Below are positions 49,038 to 61,000 of a stretch of 64,000 nucleotides of DNA, piece by piece. The stretch is taken from assembly GCF_000003815.2 (NCBI RefSeq), contig NC_049983.1:5039246-5103245 (forward strand), given 5' to 3'. Numbering within the stretch: the first letter of the stretch is position 1; each line of letters starts with the position of its first letter. The DNA is from Branchiostoma floridae. Lineage: Eukaryota > Chordata > Leptocardii > Amphioxiformes > Branchiostomatidae. Made by a program: the position numbers and the translations under genes. Below the pieces are notes generated by a model. That model was given only the letters and a program-made list of their open reading frames with translations. It was not told the origin of the DNA and searched no databases.

Positions 49038-52000
49038 CTATAGTGTTATTTCCACTTGCTCCTCGGACAGTCCCAGCGGTGCTGACGTCACAAAGTTGCC
49101 AGACAAGTCCAGAGTGCGCAGGTGCTGCAAGTCTGCCAGTGCCTTCCTGTCGATCCCTCCGTCCGTGAGTAAGTTGTTGGCCAGTTGAAGCAGCCGCAGC
49201 TTTGGCGTGTTGGAGAAAGCGTCTCCTGGTATGCGTCCAATGTCGTTGTCCTTGAGGTACAGGTATTCTAGCGAGGCAGGCAGGTTGCTGGGGACCTCTG
49301 TGAGATAGTTAGCGGACATGTCCAGGCTGTACAGCTCCAGCAGCAGTTCGAACGCGCCGCTCTCGATCTTGTCGTCCGTGATGCGGTTGTTCTGCAGGTA
49401 CAGCCACTTCAGGTTGGTCAGCTGGGTGAAGGCGCCGCGCTTTATGGCTGTCAGGTCGTTACTCTGCAATGGCAATGGAAGTGCACCGGGATTTGGTCAT
49501 GCAAAACATAGACGTGGTACATACAGAGGCAGGGTAAGCAAATGTGATGAGAACGACAATGAGAGCAGCCCAGTGGAAATCAAAAGGTCAACAGATTAAC
49601 TGTCATTCATTCCAAATCAACGATGTGTTATCTTAGCACGTGTACATATCTTAATTCAGATTTTAAACTGCAGGTGGGCCAAAATAACACAAAATAATAA
49701 TATAACCATTCAAATTACAGACGTGTGGTTACGTATCGTCTTGTTCGTCAAAATGCCACTTTTTGCCGCGATCTTCTTTGTTTCTCTTACAATAACAATG
49801 CCGCCATAAACATGTCAAAACTTTTACCTTCCCTATGAAGGTTATGTTTTTGGAGTTCGTGTGTGTGAGTGAGTATGTCCGTGAGCTGATGGATGGACTG
49901 TCCTAATATATTGTGATATTGTGTGTAGATATTTGATGATAATTCCTATCAAATGCAAGACGTCAGCGTTCCGTCACACGTATTATGCATTAAAAATAAA
50001 GTAGTTAAGGCCACCTGTAAGAGATAGTCTGGATCTCCCCTGCACTTTGTCCACTTCATGTGGGTGAAATTCCTGTGTAGTTTTTGCACGTTATATTTCG
50101 TTATATTTCGTTACGTATATGCGGAGAAAGAGCCATGATACGCGGATTATGCCTTATACATGACCTGCATATCTATTCATGTATGTTGTTATTGCAACGT
50201 TATTGTACAAGTGATGTCTTATGTGTGGGAGGGTACACCTGCCCCCCCCCCCGCTCCCTCACTCTGTAATAATAAATAGATGAATAATAGTATCCTTTTT
50301 TGAGGTGCGTAATTATTGGCCCTCCAGTATGAGTGATGCGGAAATCGTCGTCTGGAGCCTAAAGTCACCTATGTGCTAAAGCGACCATCCTGAAGCAGAT
50401 GCCTAATTCCACACAAAGCAGAAAACTTGTCGATGGGCGGGTGGGTGGGTGGGACGCTTCAGGCTCCAGACTTTGCCGGAGGGCCAGCACACAGAAGAAT
50501 GATATATTCCTGCGCGCATCTCTTATTTATAGGGGGAGTGACGTCATACTTTTCGGTCCAATCATTGTGCACCTCAAATAGGTGTTGTTTAGACTGTGGC
50601 TTCCTAAGGTACGGCAGCAGAACTTTTCATATATCGTGTTTTTACATATATGTGCTCTGGACAAGCGATGTTTGGTTGGTGGGAAGCTTTTAGCTTGTAG
50701 TCGGGAAGAAGTGACATACATTTGGGCCTTCAACCGGCTTTCTTTGCAGGGGGCGCTTCAGATGCAGACTTTAAGCAGGAGGGAAGTCAAGAAGGGAGTC
50801 ATGAATTTTCATGATTTTTTTATGCAAATTAGAAACTGGTGTGCATAATTAATGAGGATATGTATGTATGTTTCAATCGTGCCGAATTACAGGAACTTCT
50901 TACTCTGTACATATGTAAGTAGTTGTTTTTACTCCAGTCATCAAAAACATTTCAAGCAGGCGCGTCACACAAAGTGTACCTGCAAGAAGAGATATCTGAG
51001 TCCTTCCGGCAGGTTGTCCGGCGGCAGGGTCAGCAGGTTGTCGGATATGTCCAGCGTCTCCAGCTGCGGCAGGAACGTGAAGGCAGTCGGGTGCAGGCCC
51101 GACGTGCGCAGGAGGTTGTTGCTCAAATCCAGCTCAGTCAGCGAGCCCACCTTCTTGAAGGATTGCAAGGGTAATGTGGAGAGCTCGTTACCTGTTGAGA
51201 TGGGAAGAAGCACAGAACGCCAGAGAGGTCATCACGTATATCTTTAAACCACGCATTGAGAAAACATTTTCCGTACGTTTCATTTACGCGGGGATTTTAA
51301 TAAGGACTGACCCACGCACGTCCAGATATGAGAGGACGCTAAACTTACATCACAAAGCACATTTCTACAGGCAATATGTCTGTTTTTATTGTATAACTCC
51401 TAATAGTCTTTCTTTGACATATACAGCTGTTTGTATTGGGTGAGGTGGGATAGTAGAGCCAGTTGAATCCAGAGCAGTCGGTATGGTTGGGAATAGATAG
51501 CAAAAGTACTCATTAAAGGTTTGGGGAACTATTTTCTATTACCTAACAGAAACGAAACGTTTTAGATGTTTTAAGTTTGTCAGTCAATGGGAAAACAGTT
51601 AACATAAACATCATTCGTGGAATCGTGTTCAATATCTGAACCACCTACAGTAACTGGGAATGGCTGATTGAACAGCCAACGTATCATTGCCAACGCTAAC
51701 CTTCAAGGTAAAGTTTTTGTAGACTTCTCGGCAGGTCCCCAGGGATGGATGTTAGGTTGTTTTTGGACAGGTCGAGCAGCTGCAAGTCTCCCAGGCCATC
51801 AAACGCCTGATCGGCGACCCTACGGGGCAAAAGACGGTACAAACAACTCTTTCTTATCCTATTATGGTACGATTAGTAGTTCTTTTTAAAGATAACCACG
51901 TTCCCCATGCATAGCCCCGGTGACTTGCATCCTACGATGGGATTCTTCACCACGACGACAGAGCCACATTGAGTTACATTATAACACGGTTGTGCAAGTA

Positions 52001-55000
52001 CCTGTGTTAAAGTTAAGTTACAGTTTGCCCATACATCTACAGATGCGTAGGGTGGCGCCCATCTTCACTTCGAAGCCCTTGGGCCATACATTTGTACAAG
52101 TCACTACAGCAGGGGGCTGGTCCGCTGGTAGTGATGTGTTTTCAACTTCCATACTCTTCCTCATTTGTGCTAATAAGCAGAGCAGTATGTATCATTTTTT
52201 ATCATCAGTCTTTAATTTGGTATGACTCGGTCGGGGATCGAACTCACGACCTACCGAATGCAAGGCGAACACTCTACCCACTCGGCCATTGCACCGGTTA
52301 CCTGTGTACCTGGGTTACTTAGGAATCGCAGATTAATCATAGGTCAAAAGTGCGACTACGAGTGTCGTGCAATGGAAAATATATTTTTTTCATCGTTGCA
52401 CGATTTCATATCCCCACTAAGGTCATTATTAAGCCCCGCAGTTGAGGCAGTTACGAGAGGTGCGATTTCACACCAGTACCATGCACTGAGGTCATGTGTA
52501 TGACTACTTGGTGAAAAATCGTACGACGTCGACGCAGGAACAATTTTGAACTGTTGGTGATAACTATTTACGCGGTATGCTATCGCAAGTCGACCGGACG
52601 ATGTACGTGACCGGGGCTTTCCTGGCAAGTCTATTCTCTCTAATAACACATGGAGGGCAGGCTGTGGCAGATACAAACAACCATAGCAATAAACAATGGA
52701 CGTGTATTGACTGACTTGTTATTGGTGAGCCGGTTGCCTCTCACATACAGACGCTTCAGCTGAGGTAAGGTGGAGAAGGTGAACGGTTCCAGCGCCGTGA
52801 TACGGTTGTCCTGGAGGAAGAGCTGGTGCAGCGTCCGGGGCAGGTTGTACGGAACGGCACCCAGGCTGTTATTGGACAGGTACAGTCGCTCCAAACTGAT
52901 CATTCCTGCAGTAAGTCATGAAATGTATTCAGTATAATTGACTGCCTAGTTGGAAGGTCAAAATACCAATTTAGCTAGTGAAATACCTTAAATAAAGTTT
53001 GATTTGATTTGAAATGTACCAACATCTTACGTCTTTTCTTGACAAACCGCCAAAAGAGGGCTGAGCATGCAGTCATCCTTTTACTAAAACAAATGAACTC
53101 ATTATGATATTCTACTTTTATTTCAAGGTTACTGTTCCACAAACGACAATGAGACTGAGTGTAAAAGAGATATATTGTAACAGAATAGTACAAACCTTCG
53201 AACGCTTCGTCCGCGATGCCGTCGTTAGTAAGGCTGTTGTTGTTTAGGTAAAGCCTTTCCAAGTCCTGCAGCTCATAAAACTTGTATGGGGGTATCTTTG
53301 TAAGCCTGTTGTCCTCTAGTGACAGGACCTCTAGTGATTTGGGCAGTTCGGACGGGACCGACCTCAGGCGGTTTTGAGACAGGATGAGGTACTTGAGGTT
53401 GCTCACTCCCTCGAGGGAACCTGGAGTGATGCCGTCATCCGTCAGGGCGTTGTTTTCCAGGTACAGCCGCTCGAGGTTCCCAGTTTGGGACAGAGCCGTG
53501 GGAGGGATGGTAGAGATGTAGTTATTATCCAGGTATAGTGATTTCAGCGTGGGAGGCAGATCAACCGGGACTGATGACAGACTGTTCCCTGACAAGTACA
53601 GATATTCCAGCTTGCGGAGCCCGTTGAACGCTCCTTGCTCGATCCCGTCATTGGTGACGAGGTTGTTATGGATCTCGAGGACTCGTAGCTGTGGTACGTT
53701 AGCCAGGTCTTTTACTTTGATGTTAGCGATGCTGTTATCGTCCAGGTAAAGGTGCCTTGTATCTGGTGGGAGATCGGATGGAATAGTTGTTAGGCCGAGT
53801 TTGCTGCAGTCGACGTAGCCGTAGTTGTCGCATGTACAGCCGAGAGGGCACACGGTGGCGCGCGGGGCGGCGGCAGTGGTTGCGGGCGGCACGGTTGGCA
53901 CCCCGTTTAGTTTTCCAGGTTGGAAGTCGCCGTCGATAGGCAGACCGCCAATCGGCAGTTGGGAGGGAAGTTCAAGGAACGCAGGCGGCTGTTCGCTTGG
54001 TAGTAGGTTAGTTTCGCCTTGTGTCTGTCGCTCACAGAGTTCTGCAATGCTGTCGATGCTCCTTTCCGCCAGGTTAGATGGAGATGAGCACTGTGTCCTG
54101 TCTATATCAGGCACGTAAACTAAGCTGTTCTCGATCCAACTCACCAGGGGGCACAGACGGAAGTCACAACTCCACGGGTTGTCATTCAGAGCAATAAGCT
54201 GCAAAGACGGGTTTTTGTTGAGAATCCATCCCATAGATGCCTCGGAGATGCTACTTATCTGGTTGTAATCAAAGTAGCCATACTCCAAGCTGTTTGGCAT
54301 GTTGTTGGGCACGTCTGTCAGCAGGTTGTTGGACATGTACAAGTAGAGGAGGTTATCCATTCCACTGAAGGCTTCACTGTCAATGTTCTCACTGACAATC
54401 TCGTTGTTCTGAAGTTCCAGAACCCGCAGGTTGGACAGGCGTCTGAAAATCCCCGCTGGGATAGAGGTGATGTTGTTATTGTTGAGATATAAGTGCCAAG
54501 CGTTTGCTGGGAGATTAGGGGGGATTTCGATTAGACCCTGGTAGCCACAGTCGATATAGCCTTCGATACACCGGCAGCTGTCTGGACACGTGTCTTCTCC
54601 TGTGTCTTCCTCATCGTAATCAGCAATGGTCGTTCTCTCGACATTGTAAGGCGCCACGGTAGTTCTCTGCCTCCCTACAACTGGCGGGAAGGTAGGGAAA
54701 TACAGATCTGGGAAGCTGGGCACTGCTGGTGGGCGCAGTGGGTTAACATCAGGGCGGTTAGGAAATCCAGGCGTCAGGTATCCCGAACCCTCTCCAGAGC
54801 CTTCCTCCGTTGTGATTGGCTCCTTGGGCGTCTCTGGCTGTCGCGGTTCTTCTGTCACTGCTTCTGGCACCGTGTCGCAAATCTCTTCAACAGTAAAGCC
54901 CCCGACCGGCTGCTCGCGACGGTAGGATGGTGAGGCACACAATACTTTGTCGCGATTTGGAACTTCCATGTCTGTTTCATCTAGCCACTGTCTGAGAAAG

Positions 55001-58000
55001 CAGAGCCTAGCGTCACAAGCCCACGGATTCTCGTGCAGGGAGACCCAGTTCAGAGATGGCTGGCTGCTTAGAGTTGACAGGACGGAGTCTGTGACAGTCC
55101 GAATCTGGTTTCCGTCTAGGTCTATGTACTGTAGTGTGTACGGCAAATTGACTGGAAGGTCTGTGAGCTGATTCTTGGACAAAAATAGATACAAAAGGTT
55201 GTCCAGTCCGACAAAGCTGTCATCTGCAATCTGGTCGCTTGTTATCTGGTTATGTTGCATCTCCAATACCGTCAGTCTTTTCAGATTGGAGAATATCCTG
55301 GATGGAATGGACTTGATATTGTTGTGGTTGAGGTAAAGATGCTCTGTGGTGGACGGCAAGTTTCTCGGCACTTCGTTAAGTTGGGCATAACTACAGTCCA
55401 CGTACTCGTACTCACACCGGCACGCATCGGGACATGCGCCGTCAGCTTCAGGGAAGATCTCGCCCTCCGTGGGTACTCTGGATGTTGGACGGGGTCTGCT
55501 AGATGTCCACGGCGGTCGGGTCGCCTTGGGACGCGGTCTTGTGGGAGGGCGGTAAGTTGTTCTTGTAATGAGGAAGGAAGGCTCTGTCGTCGTTGGGAAG
55601 TCACCAGATATCTCCTCCTCCTCTTCTGTCGGCTGTGCGGCTGTAACACGTTCTACGACCGGTACGTCTGTGAAGGGAGCTTGGTCGCTACACATCTCTT
55701 CTTCCGAGATATTTTCCACCAGTAGCCCTTGTCGGGAGCTTGGTTCCATACAGACAACTTTCTCTCTGAAGGGGATGGTGACACGAGTGGTGGAGAGCCA
55801 GCGGCGGAACGCACACATGCTGCCGGGGGTGCACTCGTACGGGTTCTGATGGAGGGACAGCCACGTTAGGGATGGTACAGCCTCCTGGAACTGTTGCAGC
55901 CTAAGGTAGGAAAGGTGTGAACATCATTGTCACCTTATTACAACATGTAACGTTATGGACAAATCATTGCACCACTTGTTACGTTAGTTTAGTACTTCAC
56001 TTGGCTATAAGGTTTATCATGAAAAGAATCAAAAGAAACTGTTCTGTGCATCTTACTTTATATCCACATAGAGGAAAGAACAACGTCTTGATTGGCAGAT
56101 GAGAATGATGACCGTTGCTATTAATCAATGAAACGTATCATGTCCAAAGATGATGCGCGCTAGAATTAAAAAAAAATACACAATACAGAGTGAAAATGTG
56201 TGCTTTTCGTCTATTTTTAGTGAATGCTATGCAGCTTAATACGATATTTCTATCATTAACAAACACAGCACAATCTATCGTGTTTGAGGTATAGAAATGT
56301 TTTGCGAAATTCACCTTTCGCTGGGAACACCGGTGATGTTGTTTTCTTCGACAAAAAGGTACTCCAGCGATGCGGGCAGGACCAGCGGGATCTGAGTCAG
56401 CCTGTTGCCGGTGAGGTACAGGTACACCATGTTGGCCGGGCCGTCAAACGCACGCTGGCCAATGTTCTCACTAGTGATCATGTTGTACTGAATTTCCAGC
56501 ACCTGGAGAATAGCGGTGTGGTGAGCAAGTCAATTTCTAGCCAGCAAGGTCGTTCTGTGTAAAGTATATTTGCTCAAACTCACTAATATTCTATTTCCTT
56601 TTTTTCCACACCAGGAAGACCCCTTCGTGTCCTAACAGACCCCCTGTCACTATCAATGAAACTCTGGCTAGCCAAACGTCCAGCTGAAATGTGCCCTGTA
56701 CCTGAAGCCGGGCGAGGCTGGAGAAGACGCCGTCCGGGATTTCCGTGATGAAGTTGTTGTCCAGGTAGAGATGCTGTGTGTTGGGCGGGATGTCTGAGGG
56801 GATCTCCGTCAGGCCGGCCTTACCGCAGTCAACCAGATCGTTGTTACAGGAGCATTTGGACGGACAAGGCACTGTCCCTGCAGTACAATGTATTTATAAC
56901 AGTAAATTGACTAGAAATGATGTTCAGTTTGTCACAGACAAACGTGTAATCAATTTTTTTTTCTCGATCAGCTCTTACAATAGTCAGGAATTGCACTTTC
57001 CCATTCATAAGATTTGTCCCAGTCACACCAAAATGAATGCCTGGCTGTGCCTGAGTGTGTACCTGGTTGGACAGGCGCTCTCTCCGTCACTGCTGTTGGG
57101 TACGGCCGCCCTTCCGTTACCCGCGGTCGTGTCGGAGTCGGCTGGGTTGGACGTGTGGCCACTGTGGCATAAAACAACAAACTAACTACCATACTCACAA
57201 TGCCAACATAAAACTAGCTTTACTTCAATTATTATGTGTGAATAGAGAGAACTGTTCTGCCATCTATCATCTATTTCTTCCTAGAAGTACATGTATTACG
57301 TTATTGGATTGTCAATATTGTGACCTGTGTAAGTTAGCTAAAGGTGTACATAACCAAGCATAAATTATGCAGATGTGAAAGTCATTAACATAATCAAAAT
57401 ATTTCATGTAGGTACGAGGTCCCCGAACTCTTGTTTTGACTATATTTAAATATTTTCAATTTCTATTCTTTTGCTGTATTATTTTTTCGGATGGTAACGG
57501 TAAAAAACCGCTAGTGCAGGTGGGCTAGCCCGTGCTTACACAATCTCTCCCTGGCTGGGGTTAATGCCCCCCTCCCCGAGGTGGCGGCAACTGAAGGGCC
57601 GGCCGCTAGGAGCGCGATTTTAGTCAGGCTACATGTGGGCAAAGGTCACCAAATACCGGCACGCGCCGAGGGTCCAGTTTAAGTGTGTTCTAGGCTTCTA
57701 GCCTATTTTAGACTTGTAAAAGACCTTGTCTATGTAGATGTGCTGGGCGAAATCGTAAATTGGTGATGCAGTGCAGGGTGTAGATGTGGTCAGAAAGTAA
57801 GGCCCATTTGTTGGCCTGTGAGGACTATTTAAAATTTCAAATTGTCAATTCTTTGCAAATGCCGAGTTTTAAAATTTCAGAAATTTTTTTGATAGGACTT
57901 TTTTGACACGTGACATATTATGATTATCATTGATGCCTTATGCCCAGGTTAAACTGTCCTGACAACATCATTTCACAGAATCCCATTTTGACCACCAACA

Positions 58001-61000
58001 CCCATAAGAAACACATCAGAGGTACGAAACAGTAATCATATTTTAAAAAATGTCCAATTCCTACAGACACTACGCTCACCTCTTTCTTCCTGTGTTGTCA
58101 GTGGTCTTACAGGGGGCGCCTGTGTCTCCATGGGCGTCTCCCTATCTGTGACAAGTTCCCTGTCCGGTGCAGCAGTTGGTGATGGGAGCCCCTGGCACAG
58201 GGAGGCCGTGCTGAGCGAGTCCAGCGTCTGTCCACGAAGTGACTCCGGCATGTAGCAAGCGATGCGGTCTCGAGCCTCGATCCGTACTTCACTCGTGTCC
58301 ATCCACCGCCTGAGGGAGCACAGCGGTGCCTCACAACTCCACGGGTTCTCCTGGAGAGTCAAGCTCTGAAGGCTGGGGATGTCCTCAAATATACCCCCTT
58401 CTATGGACTCAAACCCGCAGTTATTCAGTTGTATATCCTGTAATTCAGGAAGACCACTGAAGACATTACGAGGAAGAGACTGAAGCCGCTCGTTGCCGGC
58501 TAGTAACAAGGACATCAGACTCTTCACTCCTTCGAACGCCATGTCGTGTATGGTGGACAGCAACATGTACCGCAGATCCAGCAGTTCCAGTGAGTCTAGC
58601 CCGAAGAATGCTTTTTGTGGCAACTCAGTCACCTTATTGTCACGGAGGTACAACTTCTTGAGATTACGAAGATTCTGGAGGGCCATGGTGGGAATGGTGG
58701 TTAACTCGTTGTACTCAAGATACAAGGTTTCTAAACTGTCAAGACCGAAGAACGAGTTGGTCTGCAACTCCGTAAGTCCGATCCGACGGGCAAACAAGTC
58801 CTTAAGGTTGGAGAAGCCATAGAACGTTCCGGCTGGAAGAGCGCGAATTGGGTTGCCTGAGATGTCAAAACGCAGAAGACCTTCCGCCAAATCCGTAGGA
58901 ATTGTAGGAAACTGCCTAAGAAGGTTGTTGGAAAGGTATAATCCCTCAATAAGAGGCAGGCCACTAAAGGACTTCTCCGTTATACCTTCGTCTGTAATTT
59001 TGTTGTTTTCAAGATGAAGAAACTCGAGTGCAGCTAGGCCGACGAAACCGTTAGGTTGGACGTTCGAGATCTGGTTGTTGTTGAGGTACAGACGTTCCGT
59101 GGCAGCGGGAATGTCAGCTGGAATCTCCGTCAGCCCAAGGTTGGCGCAGTTCACCGTCAGCTCGTAACATTCGCATTGGCTTGGGCAGCCGTCCAACGTC
59201 GCGCCGGTTGTTGGCCGCTCAGATCCGGGAGCAGGTGTCGGGACGACCTCTGGGGCATCCGTGACGCTCTCAATGACACCCGGGTACGGCGGAGGCTGTG
59301 GTCTGGACTTCTCCGGCATTTCGTCAGGCCTGTCACACTGACCCACTTGGAGGGAGTCCACTTGGAGATCGTCCACTGTGGCTCCCTGCAAACTTGTGGG
59401 GCCTGCACATGTCACCCTGTTCCGGTAAGGTATGTAAGCTTGTGTTTGACTCATCCACTGAGTGAGGCCGGCTATGCACCTGTCACACACCCACGGGTTA
59501 TCGTGTAGCGCAACCCACGACAGGGACGACACACCCATGAAAGTGGACGGGTCTAACCATTCTAGCATGCAGTTGCTAATGGCGACTGACTTCAGGTTGG
59601 GGCAATGTTTCAAACTGCGCTCATGGATGTAGCTTAGTTTCTTGTTGCCCGTCAGGAGGATGGTGCTGAGGCTTGGCATTTTTACAAAAGCTCGTTCTGG
59701 GATGTAAGAAATCATGGTGCTGCTAAGATCGATGTATTCAACAGCAATGTCGTCATTAAGAGCATCCTCATAAATGTCCGTGATGGGGTTCCCGGCGATA
59801 CAGAATTCCTTCAGGTCATGCATGTCCTCTAGCTCCCAGTATGGGATGGCCGTTACGTTATTAAAGGCCAGGTATAGACGCTGCACCTTTTGCAAACCGG
59901 AAAAGGAGCCTTCGTAGATTTCTGTCATGCCGGTTCTCGTCATCATCAGTTCCAGTAAGTTCTGGAAGTCGTCAAACGTCCCAGGTGCGATGTTTCCGAT
60001 GGGATTGTTGGAGATGTCGAGGTGCTTAAGGCTGAAAGCTAGGCTGTTCAATACCACGGGTGGAATAGCCGATAACTTGTTGTTTGCAAGATACAGACCT
60101 TGTAAGTTGGACAGAGTGCTTAGAGACCCCTGTGGCAATCCGTCCAGGGTAAGATCATTGTTCTCAAGGTGCAAGAATTTCAGTGCCTCCAAACCCGATA
60201 GGGAGCCTTCAGGGATGTTTGTAATCATGTTGTTCTGTAGATGCAGCCTCTCAGTGCTAGGGGGAATTCCAACAGGAACACTCTTCAAACTTCTGTCTGC
60301 GCAGTCTACAATGCTTCCGTAACATCTGCACTGCAGCGGGCATCCACCAGAGGGCGACACAACATTGGAATCAGGTTTGACGGAAGAGCCGCCTCCGGGA
60401 ATCTCGTTGGTTCCACCGGGACTCACCAGAACGTCCTGACACATCTGCACAGCTTCAGGAGCGTCCATCAGCCGCGTTATGGCTGTACCTTTCATGTGTT
60501 CTGGAGTAGAACACTTGATCTTATCCACATTGGCGATGCTAACTGACGTTGTCTCCATCCACCGCATCAGTTTGCACATGGTGGAGTCACATCGCCAGGG
60601 GTTCTCGTATAGGGAAACCCACTCCAGCATCGGCATCATCTCCAAGAAGTCTGGCTCCAGGTGCTTCAGGCCACATTCGTGAAGTTTCAGGAACTTCAAG
60701 TTGACGAGGCGGGAGAACGTGTTCTTGTGGATAGTCGACAGGTTCAGATTGCCGGACAGGACAAGTGTTTCAAGGTTCGGTAGCTTGTAGAAGCACCATT
60801 CGTTCAGATCCATCATTTTGGTGTACCCCAAGTCAAGATATTCAAGTGAAGATAGTCCTTTAAAAGACCTCTCATCCAAGTCGACGATCGGATTCCCGCG
60901 CAAATGCAGTCTCTTGAGATTTGTCCTGTGCCTGAGGGCTTCGTTAGGAACCTTCTTGAGGCTGTTATACTGCAGATAAAGACCCTCCAAATTTCTCATT

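Noticed and set aside
52222-52297. A functional tRNA gene on the minus strand
   Set aside because: A and B boxes are good, but the sequence continues into a SINE-type tail and I could not fit a full cloverleaf with a convincing anticodon arm.
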